A stretch of DNA of 64,000 bases, taken from contig NZ_JAINVU010000008.1 in NCBI RefSeq assembly GCF_019880555.1, forward strand, positions 62,001 through 126,000, written 5' to 3'. Below are positions 57,331-64,000 of the stretch, piece by piece. Under the pieces are notes generated by a model that worked only from the letters and a program-made list of their open reading frames with translations, searched no databases and had not been told where the DNA came from. This DNA is from Hephaestia mangrovi. Lineage in GTDB: Bacteria > Pseudomonadota > Alphaproteobacteria > Sphingomonadales > Sphingomonadaceae. The translations under genes and the position numbers were made by a program. Each line of letters opens with the position of its first letter. Positions within the stretch are counted from its first letter, which is position 1.

Positions 57331-58107
57331 TCAGTGCAGATTGACCGCGTCGTTGATGTACAGCGCGGTGAGAAGCGCGAAAACATATGCCTGGATCGCG
57401 CCGACCAGCAGTTCGAGCGCGTTGACGAACGTCACGAACAGGAAGGCGAGGACCGAGATCGCATAGCCTAGCCCGCCGGCGTTGATTCCCTGGACGACGA
57501 AATTGCCGAACACGTCGAGCAGGATGTGGCCCGCGAACATCGCGATGAACGGCCGCAGCCCCAGCGAGAACGGGCGGACCAGGAACGAGATAAGCTCGAT
57601 CGGGAAGATGAACAGCGCCAGGATGAACGGCGCGTCCTTCGCCCAGAACAGGCTGAAGAAGTGCAGCCCATGCCGCCAAAAGCCGACCGCCAGCACGATC
57701 GCGAAGCTGGTCAGCGACATCGTGCCGGTGACGATGAACTGGCTCGTCACCGTGAACGGATGCCCGCCGGGGATGATCGCGAACGGCATCGCACCGATGA
57801 TGTTGGCGAACAGGATGAAGGTGAAGGCGGTGAACACCCAGGGGAGGTATTTGCGCCCCTCCGGCCCGATCGACGAGCGGGTGATATTGTCGCAGAAGCC
57901 GACATAACCCTCGACCGCGGCCTGCCAGCGACCGGGCACGATCTGGCGCTTCAATCCGCCCCACATGAACACCAGGATCACCGCCAGGACGATCATCATC
58001 CACAGCGACGAGTTGGTGAACATGAACGGAGAACCGGTCAGCGTCTCCGACCCCACGGGGTGGATCATGAACTGGCTCATCGGGTCGATCTTGGCTTGAA
58101 CGGCCAC
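57331..58107 (-). CDS. atpB: ATP synthase F0 subunit a
   Basis: A 258-residue proton-channel subunit. WRQAAVEGYVGFCDNI-like segments, YLPWVFTAFTFILFANIIGAMPF and the functional helix RPFSLGLRPFIAMFAGHILLDVF are clear; the essential Arg (E. coli R210) is the R in GLRPF. Unusually, the residue after it is Pro, where Leu (RLF) is the rule. The C-terminal EL..GAIQAYVFALLTALYI is normal. It lies between atpI and atpE. Confidence 0.96.
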   Translation of the reverse strand: MAVQAKIDPMSQFMIHPVGSETLTGSPFMFTNSSLWMMIVLAVILVFMWGGLKRQIVPGRWQAAVEGYVGFCDNITRSSIGPEGRKYLPWVFTAFTFILFANIIGAMPFAIIPGGHPFTVTSQFIVTGTMSLTSFAIVLAVGFWRHGLHFFSLFWAKDAPFILALFIFPIELISFLVRPFSLGLRPFIAMFAGHILLDVFGNFVVQGINAGGLGYAISVLAFLFVTFVNALELLVGAIQAYVFALLTALYINDAVNLH

Positions 58108-58143
58108 GCTGATAATCCCTGTTAAGTCGCTATGGAACGGGCC

Positions 58144-58467
58144 TTATTCAGGCCGCTCCCTGGAAATCTTGAAGACCTGGAAGCAGGCGCCCGCGAAGCC
58201 CAAGAAAAGCAGCGCCAGCATGATCCACGGCCGCGTACCGAACACGTAATTGTCGAGCAGCCAGCCGACGATGCCGCCCCCGAGTGGGTATCCGACCAAC
58301 GTCGAGATCACGCGCTGGCCGGTCTTCTCGCCGGGACCGGGCACGCCGAAGCTCGACGACGGGTGCGTGCGCTCTTCCTCGGCGCGACGCGCGGCGCGCA
58401 GCCGCTCCTCGAGCGAGGCGAGCTTGGGATCCTCTCCACCCGGCATCTGTTCTGGTTCTTGCGCCAC
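58144..58467 (-). CDS. atpI: AtpI-like F0F1 ATP synthase assembly protein
   Basis: A 107-residue protein: a charged N-terminal half with EERLRAARRAEEERTH, then two membrane helices around GYPLGGGIVGWLLDNYVFGTRPW and IMLALLFLGFAGACFQVF. AtpI helps assemble the c-ring. It is the first gene of the F0 operon, separated from ydbL upstream by 169 bases with a hairpin. Confidence 0.9.
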   Translation of the reverse strand: MAQEPEQMPGGEDPKLASLEERLRAARRAEEERTHPSSSFGVPGPGEKTGQRVISTLVGYPLGGGIVGWLLDNYVFGTRPWIMLALLFLGFAGACFQVFKISRERPE

Positions 58468-58519
58468 GAAGCGAACTCGTCCTTGCCAACCGGTCCATCA
58501 CGAAAACATATGCGAAACC

Positions 58520-58543
58520 GGCGGGGAAGCATGCCTCCCCGCC
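58520..58543 (-). terminator. Hairpin between ydbL and atpI
   Basis: GGCGGGGA and TCCCCGCC form a perfect 8-bp stem with an 8-base loop. On the minus strand GGTTTCGCAT follows, a weak U-run, so it may end the ydbH-ynbE-ydbL transcript. Confidence 0.55.
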
Positions 58544-58636
58544 GCGCGGCCGATCGTTTAGGAAGCGTTGACGGGCAAGTCAACCGCGCCGCACCGGCGC
58601 CGCGGGAGTCCTGCCCTGCCGCCGCTCAGCCGTGGC

Positions 58637-59026
58637 TTACGGGCAACGCGAATCGCGCGTCGGCGCGCCCGAACCGCGGGTTTGCCAAGTGCCGTTCGGC
58701 GCCTGATATTTCTCGCCCGGCGACGTCTTGGCGATCAGGTTGCACCCCGAAGTGAAGGCGAAATCCTCCACACTCGCGCCCTGCGCGGCCGCCGCCTTGG
58801 TGTAAGCCGAGCGGCGCCGGATGTTGATCGAATCGACCAATTTCTGGATCGCCGGCGGCTGGCTGCCAACGGTGCCGAGATAGCCGTCGGGCTTCTCGCC
58901 GATCTGGCCCGCCTTGCGCGCCGCCTCATAAGCAGGGTCGCGCTGCGCATAAGCCGCACCGGAAAAACCTGCCGCCATCACCGCCGCAGCGGCGATCGAA
59001 AGAATGAGCTTGCCCTGTTTCATCAT
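58637..59026 (-). CDS. ydbL: YdbL-family (DUF1318) periplasmic protein
   Basis: A 129-residue protein with a signal peptide (LILSIAAAAVMAAGFSGAAYA) and a DUF1318 domain: ARKAGQIGEKPDGYLGTV, INIRRRSAYTKAAAAQG, VEDFAFTSGCNLIAKTSPGEKY. In E. coli YdbL works with YdbH and YnbE and keeps YnbE from self-assembling wrongly. Its ATG overlaps the ynbE stop by one base (TGATG), so the three genes form one operon. Confidence 0.9.
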   Translation of the reverse strand: MMKQGKLILSIAAAAVMAAGFSGAAYAQRDPAYEAARKAGQIGEKPDGYLGTVGSQPPAIQKLVDSINIRRRSAYTKAAAAQGASVEDFAFTSGCNLIAKTSPGEKYQAPNGTWQTRGSGAPTRDSRCP

Positions 59027-59259
59027 CAGAAAATCCCCGGATTCTGCTGGATCACCGATTTTGCCTCGCTATCGAGCCGGTAAACCACCTGTTGCGTCAC
59101 GTTGATGTTGAGATCGATCTGGATCGGCTTGGTCGGCGCGTTGACCGTCACACATCCGCCGAGCAGCCCGCTCGTGCCCATCATCGCTGCAATCACCATG
59201 CTCCTCATGGCTACCTTGGTCGTAACCCCGGCGCCGTTCGTCAATACGGGATTCTTCAT
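59026..59259 (-). CDS. ynbE: YnbE-family outer-membrane lipoprotein
   Basis: A 77-residue lipoprotein. After a basic N-terminus and hydrophobic core comes the lipobox LLGGC (Cys about residue 36), then VTVNAPTKPIQIDLNINVTQQVVYRLD, a beta strand said to complete YdbH at the outer membrane. It overlaps ydbH by four bases (ATGA) and ydbL by one base. Confidence 0.9.
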   Translation of the reverse strand: MKNPVLTNGAGVTTKVAMRSMVIAAMMGTSGLLGGCVTVNAPTKPIQIDLNINVTQQVVYRLDSEAKSVIQQNPGIF

Positions 59260-62200
59260 GGCACAGTCTCGCTTTCGGTGGGCTGAATGGGCGGTTTTGC
59301 TGGCGTTGTCCGCTCGGATTGCTGCTGCTCCTGGTCGAGCAGTTCCTTGATCTTGTCCTTGGGCAGGCTGTTGGGATCGTAGAATGACTGCACCGACGTG
59401 ATGAGCTGACGGAAGGGCGCGTGAATCGTGACGTTGAACACGAACGGCAGGTGCATCAGCCGCTTGACGAGGAAGTTGGCGTGCGTGCCGGCGCCCTGGT
59501 GGATGCCGGCGAACTTCACCTGGGTCACCATCTCGCCGGCGAGCGGCCCGTTCATCGTGATGTCGAGGCTATCGTATCGGAGCGATTTCAGCGCCTGGAA
59601 CGCCATATTGCCCCAGGTGCCGAGATCCTTCTGAGAAAGATCGCCGACATATGCGATCGTGCCGCCGCTTTGCCGCACCGTAAGATGGCCGTTCTCGATG
59701 CGCCCGCCGTTTACATCGAACACCATCGGCAGGGTGCCGTCGAACACGCCGCTCGCGTCGAGATTCTTGAAATCGAATTTCTGGATGAACTGCGCGGCAT
59801 CCATTCCCTTGACGTCGAACGTCAGCCGCCGCGCCTTGCCTTCCGAAAAATCGAGCAGCGTCGGCCGCAGTGTCAGCGTGCCGCCGGAAAACGGCCATTC
59901 GGCCCCCAGCACCCTGACCTGCGTGCTCGACTGCGTCTGGTAATGAATCTCGCCGTCGTCGACCTCGACGCCGGGATTGATCGCATCGACCGTCGCCACC
60001 TGATCGGGCGCGCTGACCATGTTGAGCAGATCGGTGAAGTGAATGGTGGTGCTGAGCCCCGTGACCGGGCCGAACGCGGCGGCGAGGTTGGTGCCCTTGG
60101 TGGCGAAGGTGCCGGTGCTCGAGACGCCATCCGGCGACCAGGCGATATGCCCCTCACCCTTGATGCTGCCCTGCACGTCGGCAATCACGCCGAAGGTCAG
60201 TGGGGTCAGCTTGTCGGGCTGGAAGCCCTTGTCGAACGCGATCCCCGGCACCGCGAGATCGGCATGGCCCTCGCCGCTGCCGAGATCGTGACGGATCGAT
60301 ACGTCGGTTACTTTCACGCCGCTGTCCGGATTGGCCAGCGTGGCGGTCGCGGTGATGACGTTGCCGGCGAGCTTGAGCGCGACATCCTTGCTGTCGAGCG
60401 GATTGAACCGCGGCGATGCCGCCGCATCGGCGACGGTCAGGCCGCCGGTCACGTCGAGCACGCCATCGGCGAAGCGCCAGTCGCCATCGGCCCTGGACAT
60501 CACCAGCGGCACGTTGGCGATCTGTCCGCCGCCGTCGCTGAAGGTGCCTGAAATCCCGCCGCCCGCGATCCGGCCGTCGAGTGTCGCCATGTCGAGCCGC
60601 GTCTGCTTGTCAGCCGGGCCGAGCTTGATCGCGACCTGCTGCAGCGCGAAGCCGCGGTCGGCGAGCGCGATGTCGCCGCCGGAAAGATCCAGCGACAGCG
60701 GCGAACCGCCAAGTCGCCCGGCGAGATGTGTTGCCGCCAGCCGGGCGCCGCCGGCGACGCGATTGCCATCGATCGCCAGCAACGCGCCGCCACGCGGGCA
60801 CAGATGCGTCGCGGTCTTGCCGAGATCGAGCCCCGAGACGACCAGCCGGTCGAACCCGGCCGCCGCGCAATCCGGATCGATCAGGACGCGCTTGTCGCCG
60901 TCCCAGCGGCCATCGATTGCCAACCGGCCCCGATCGAGCCGGCCGTTGGTGCCGATCGGCCCGGTCAGCGTCACGACCGTCGAGAAGCGCGTCGCGCCCG
61001 ACGGGCTCGCGGTAAAGGTGACGGGGGTCAGCGCCAGCATTGCGCCGCCGGCGGCATAGGGGCGAATGATCGCGCTGCCCGTCACCGGCGCGCGCGCGCG
61101 CGGCTGCGACAGGCGGATCGCCGCCTCGGGCAGCCCGCCGCCAGCCAGCGCGAGCAGGCCATCGATCCGCACGCCGCTGTCCGGCCAATCGTAGATGACG
61201 CCGTCGCCGTCCGATAATGACGCATGAGCCCCGCTTGCCGAATTGAGCACGAGGCGCGACACCCCGATCCGGCCGCCGCGTTTCGATTGCAGCGCGACGA
61301 CATCGGCATCGAGCGAAATCGATCGCGCAGCCGCCGCGCCTGCCTTGGCGAGCTGCGCGGCAAGCGGGCCGACTGGCGTCCCGGCGCCGCTCGCGCCGAA
61401 GGCAGCAATCCGCGCAACCGCCGCACGCGACAGCGCGGCGTCATCAGCCGACGCCCGTCCCTGGAAGCCAACGAACGGCGGTTCGACGCGATAGCCGCCG
61501 GCGAGATGCAGCGCGCCGCCGGTCAGCCCGCCGCCGGCAAATTCCGACGCGTCGAGATCGAGGCTGCCGCCGGTGCGCTGCGCCGATCCGTCGAACGACA
61601 CGGTGCCGGCGAGCTTTTCCATCCGCCCCTGCGCCGCGTGGAGCGAGGCGAGCGCCAGCTTCGCCTTGCCTTGCCAACGATCGAGCCGGTCGCCGAGCGT
61701 GGCGTCGAGATCGACGCTGGCCCCGTGCATCGCGGCGTCGCCGCAGATAAGCTGCCCGGCGCGCAGGGGGCCGGCGAGGTGGGGCTGCGCATCAGCGATG
61801 TGGATCGCCACGGTTGCCGCGACCCGATCCGCGACGCACGGCCCAATCGCCAGCTTCGCCGACACTGCCGCGAGATTGCCCGAAAAGCCGTCGTCTAGCA
61901 CGCCGCTGCCCGTCACCTTGAGCCCGACGACACCAGCGGGCGTCTCGAGGTGCATGCGCCCGTCCTGAACCGCGACGTTGAGATGCGGCAGCACGAATGG
62001 CTTGCCCGAAGGCACGGGCAGCAGGTGGTCGAGGGCGCCGAGCGACAGGTGGCCATCGACCAGCCGCCCGCGCAATCGTACGTGTCCGGCACTGAGCCCG
62101 GTGACATGCGCGCCATGTAGTCCGAGCGTGGTATGCACCTCGACCCAGTCGGCGACGAGATCGGGATGCGCGGGATCGCCGATAACGAGATCGGTGAGCC

Positions 62201-62423
62201 GCTGGCGGCCGAGCCCGAGATCGTCGATGTGGTAGCTCGCCGCCACGCCTTTCGCGGCCAACGTCTTGTCGACGACGTGCGAGGCGATCGGCTTGCGCTC
62301 AATCCACACGCCACCGATCACGACGGCGACCGCCAGCAAGGCGACGCCGGCCAACCGCCCGGCACGCCGTGCTCGGGGCGCTCCCGCGGCGTCGATCGTC
62401 TCCTCCTCGCTTGCAGGCGTCAC
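59256..62423 (-). CDS. ydbH: YdbH-family intermembrane phospholipid-transport protein
   Basis: A 1055-residue AsmA/TamB-like protein. One N-terminal membrane helix (LAGVALLAVAVVIGGVWI, residues about 24-42) is followed by a long repeating beta-strand structure with a hydrophobic groove, predicted to span the periplasm. The C-terminal QTRVLGAEWPFSGG-like region and the ending GNMAFQALKSLRYDSLDITMNG match the YdbH C-terminus. Together with YnbE it bridges the two membranes to carry phospholipid to the outer membrane. It is divergent from radC. Confidence 0.9.
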   Translation of the reverse strand: MTPASEEETIDAAGAPRARRAGRLAGVALLAVAVVIGGVWIERKPIASHVVDKTLAAKGVAASYHIDDLGLGRQRLTDLVIGDPAHPDLVADWVEVHTTLGLHGAHVTGLSAGHVRLRGRLVDGHLSLGALDHLLPVPSGKPFVLPHLNVAVQDGRMHLETPAGVVGLKVTGSGVLDDGFSGNLAAVSAKLAIGPCVADRVAATVAIHIADAQPHLAGPLRAGQLICGDAAMHGASVDLDATLGDRLDRWQGKAKLALASLHAAQGRMEKLAGTVSFDGSAQRTGGSLDLDASEFAGGGLTGGALHLAGGYRVEPPFVGFQGRASADDAALSRAAVARIAAFGASGAGTPVGPLAAQLAKAGAAAARSISLDADVVALQSKRGGRIGVSRLVLNSASGAHASLSDGDGVIYDWPDSGVRIDGLLALAGGGLPEAAIRLSQPRARAPVTGSAIIRPYAAGGAMLALTPVTFTASPSGATRFSTVVTLTGPIGTNGRLDRGRLAIDGRWDGDKRVLIDPDCAAAGFDRLVVSGLDLGKTATHLCPRGGALLAIDGNRVAGGARLAATHLAGRLGGSPLSLDLSGGDIALADRGFALQQVAIKLGPADKQTRLDMATLDGRIAGGGISGTFSDGGGQIANVPLVMSRADGDWRFADGVLDVTGGLTVADAAASPRFNPLDSKDVALKLAGNVITATATLANPDSGVKVTDVSIRHDLGSGEGHADLAVPGIAFDKGFQPDKLTPLTFGVIADVQGSIKGEGHIAWSPDGVSSTGTFATKGTNLAAAFGPVTGLSTTIHFTDLLNMVSAPDQVATVDAINPGVEVDDGEIHYQTQSSTQVRVLGAEWPFSGGTLTLRPTLLDFSEGKARRLTFDVKGMDAAQFIQKFDFKNLDASGVFDGTLPMVFDVNGGRIENGHLTVRQSGGTIAYVGDLSQKDLGTWGNMAFQALKSLRYDSLDITMNGPLAGEMVTQVKFAGIHQGAGTHANFLVKRLMHLPFVFNVTIHAPFRQLITSVQSFYDPNSLPKDKIKELLDQEQQQSERTTPAKPPIQPTESETVP

Positions 62424-62551
62424 GCCGTCAGTTTCTCCCCTGGGTTCTGGCGGCGCAGGACATCGCGCCGGTCGGCAAGCCCTTCAAGCATAGGCAAGAT
62501 GAACGCAGGCGCAATTGCGCGGTGAAGGGCGCTCGCCTAATCACGATCCCG

Positions 62552-63232
62552 ATGAAGGACGCCAACCCCAACGCCGGCCATCGCATGCGGTTGCGCACGC
62601 GGCTGATCGAGAGCGGCGGCGACGGGCTGCTCGACCACGAGCTGATCGAATATCTGTTGATGCTGGCGATCCCGCGAATCGACACCAAGCCGCTCGCCAA
62701 GCGCCTGCTTACCGAGTTCGGCGGCATTGCCGGGCTGCTCACGGCCGATGCCGAGGCATTGCGTCGCGTTGACGGCATGGGGGACGCCGGGATCGCCGCG
62801 CTCAAGATCGCGCAAGCGGCGGCGCTGCGGCTGCTGCGGGCCGAGGTCGCCGGGAAGCCGGTGCTGTCCAACTGGCAGGCGCTGCTCGATTATCTCCGCG
62901 CCGATATGGCCCATCATCCGATCGAGCGCGTCCGCGTGCTCCATCTCAACACGCGCAACATGCTGATTCGCGACGAGAAGATCAGTGAAGGCTCGATCGA
63001 CGAGGCGGCCGTGCACGTCCGCGAAGTGATCCGCCGCGCGATCGACCTGAGTTCGGCCTCGCTGATCCTCGTGCACAACCACCCGAGCGGCGATCCCTCG
63101 CCGAGTCGCGCCGATATCGACCTGACGCGCGGTATCATCGAGGCGGGCAAGCGCCTCAACATCGCTGTCCACGATCATATCATCATCGGCACGCAGGGCC
63201 ATTCGAGCCTGCGTGCGATGGGGCTGATTTAG
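62552..63232 (+). CDS. radC: RadC/DUF2466 family JAB domain protein
   Basis: A 226-residue protein with a N-terminal helix-hairpin-helix segment (FGGIAGLLTADAEALRRVDGMG) and a C-terminal JAB1/MPN metalloprotease-like domain with the complete JAMM motif HNHPSGDPSPSRAD. Despite its name, a role in DNA repair is doubtful. The ATG at 62552 is preferred; an in-frame GTG at 62522 is possible. Confidence 0.92.
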   Translation: MKDANPNAGHRMRLRTRLIESGGDGLLDHELIEYLLMLAIPRIDTKPLAKRLLTEFGGIAGLLTADAEALRRVDGMGDAGIAALKIAQAAALRLLRAEVAGKPVLSNWQALLDYLRADMAHHPIERVRVLHLNTRNMLIRDEKISEGSIDEAAVHVREVIRRAIDLSSASLILVHNHPSGDPSPSRADIDLTRGIIEAGKRLNIAVHDHIIIGTQGHSSLRAMGLI

Positions 63233-63238
63233 GCCCGC

Positions 63239-63282
63239 AAAAAGAACCAGCCCGCTCCCCGGACGGCCGAGGGGCGGGCTGG
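63239..63282 (-). terminator. Rho-independent terminator on the minus strand, downstream of radC
   Basis: A 12-bp stem (CCAGCCCG paired with CGGGCTGG, plus CCCC/GGGG with a 2-base bulge) is followed on the minus strand by TTCTTTTTGC. On the plus strand it has no U-run. It lies 14 bases after the radC stop and may stop both radC transcription and antisense transcripts. Confidence 0.6.
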
Positions 63283-63384
63283 TGCCGTCGCAAACTCAAA
63301 TGACGGCCGCCGGACCGGGGGGCGATCCGGCGGCCGGTCGAAGGACCGTACGTCCGTAGTGACCGTACAAAACGGACCTTCGAC
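63239..63384 (-). ncRNA. Candidate small RNA in the radC-purB gap
   Basis: Three consecutive hairpins occupy 63239-63384. From the right: GTCGAAGGACCG/CGGACCTTCGAC (63337-63348 with 63373-63384, 11 of 12 pairs), GGCCGCCGGA/TCCGGCGGCC (63305-63314 with 63326-63335), and CCAGCCCG/CGGGCTGG with an inner CCCC/GGGG (63247-63282). Only on the minus strand does the last hairpin end in a U-run (TTCTTTTT). No coding gene is recognised in the 378-base gap (63233-63610). Confidence 0.4.
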
Positions 63385-63610
63385 ACGAACGGGATCGGCG
63401 CGAACGCCGTCCCCCGCCCAATTCCGGCATCGCCGCTGCTGTCCTTCTAGCCGACGTGCCGATTTGTTCGAGCCATAACACGCGACGAGCCGGTTTGGAC
63501 CTGATGTGGATCGGTTTGCCGCAGCGGCTCGTCCCTGCTACCGCGCGGCTCGACGCGGGTCCGTGACGGATTTGCGACGACCCGAAAATCGCCTTCCAAG
63601 GAAACAGCCG

Positions 63611-64000
63611 ATGGTCCCCCGCTACGCCCGGCCGGCAATGACCGACATCTGGACGCCGGAAAGCCGCTTTCGCATCTGGTTCGAAATCGAGGCTCATGCG
63701 ACCGATGCGCTCGCCGAACTCGGCGTCGTGCCCAAGGCAGCCGCCAAGGCGATCTGGGAGAAAGGCGCGTTCGAGGTCGAGCGGATCGATGCCATTGAAG
63801 CCGAAGTGAAGCATGACGTCATCGCCTTCCTGACCAACGTCGCCGAACATGTCGGCGAGCCGGCGCGCTTCATGCACCAGGGGATGACGAGTTCCGACGT
63901 GCTCGATACCTGTCTCGCGGTGCAACTGGCCCGCGCCTCGGATATCCTGCTGGAAGACCTCGATGCGCTGCTCGCCGCGATCAAGCGCCGCGCGCTCGAG
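63611..64000 (+). CDS. purB: Adenylosuccinate lyase (N-terminal part, cut by the window end)
   Basis: The first 130 residues of adenylosuccinate lyase, which acts twice in purine synthesis. MVPRYARPAMTDIWTPESRF is the family N-terminus, KHDVIAFLTNVAEHVG follows, and HQGMTSSDVLDTCLAVQL is the conserved TS-S-D region that binds substrate. AAGGA lies about 12 bases before the ATG. The gene runs off the window at 64000. Confidence 0.95.
   Translation, partial: MVPRYARPAMTDIWTPESRFRIWFEIEAHATDALAELGVVPKAAAKAIWEKGAFEVERIDAIEAEVKHDVIAFLTNVAEHVGEPARFMHQGMTSSDVLDTCLAVQLARASDILLEDLDALLAAIKRRALE

Noticed and set aside
63296..63925. Minus-strand open frame of 209 residues
   Set aside because: Antisense to the purB start; no domain and low-complexity Arg/Pro tail.

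Overview
The window reads as chromosomal DNA of a high-GC alphaproteobacterium, most likely a sphingomonad (Sphingomonas or a close relative). The supporting markers are a GcrA cell-cycle regulator, the alphaproteobacterial F0 order atpI-atpB-atpE-atpF'-atpF, the argD-argF-hslO order, DUF6456 and MJ0042-zinc-finger proteins, and dispersed REP-like palindromes. No prophage, transposase, integrase or CRISPR array was found. Most genes are housekeeping genes in tightly packed clusters with many 1-14 base stop/start overlaps.

Layout. 1-2.6 kb: a GDT1-type membrane protein, Dps, a DUF1328 peptide and a FemAB/GNAT-like protein. 2.6-9.1 kb (minus): a four-gene envelope-glycosylation-type cluster with a UDP-galactopyranose-mutase-like flavoprotein, an STT3-like membrane protein and two paralogous membrane proteins. 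9.2-14 kb: argG, a MATE exporter, a VOC/MarR divergent pair, and an XRE regulator facing a DUF6456 protein. 14-20.6 kb: glnD, infC and thrS, an L,D-transpeptidase, and tRNA-Leu(GAG). 20.6-27.5 kb: a second MATE exporter, a zinc-finger protein, ftsE-ftsX-ydcF-plsC, a 2OG oxygenase-like protein, and a Crp/Fnr regulator. 27.6-32.9 kb: the argD-argF-hslO cluster with a long repeat-rich leader, an ABC permease, and gcrA. 33-38.3 kb: TadE/TadG, an acyltransferase, and parE. 38.4-42.3 kb: an ECF sigma factor, a membrane protein, a beta-lactamase-fold hydrolase and a GT-C protein. 42.3-55.4 kb: metZ-apaG-lysR-GNAT, a PMT-type mannosyltransferase, and a long minus-strand run from a small exported protein through uvrC, a transglutaminase/TPR protein, recO, leuB and a GT2-GtrA protein to a GNAT. 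55.4-58.5 kb: an SMR/Gdx exporter downstream of the F0 ATP synthase genes. 58.6-64 kb: the ydbH-ynbE-ydbL intermembrane bridge operon, radC, and the start of purB.

The strongest unexpected signals are regulatory. The Gdx/SugE-type exporter has no usual start codon. It is best read from an AUU codon behind a GGGAG ribosome binding site, at the end of a leader that folds into a compact three-way junction and can sequester that site. infC similarly appears to start at AUC. The radC-purB gap holds three consecutive hairpins, the last ending in a U-run on the minus strand, as expected for a small RNA. The argD leader carries four tandem 11-bp repeats and a terminator-like hairpin. All assignments come from reading the sequence and from general knowledge of the families; no database search was run.
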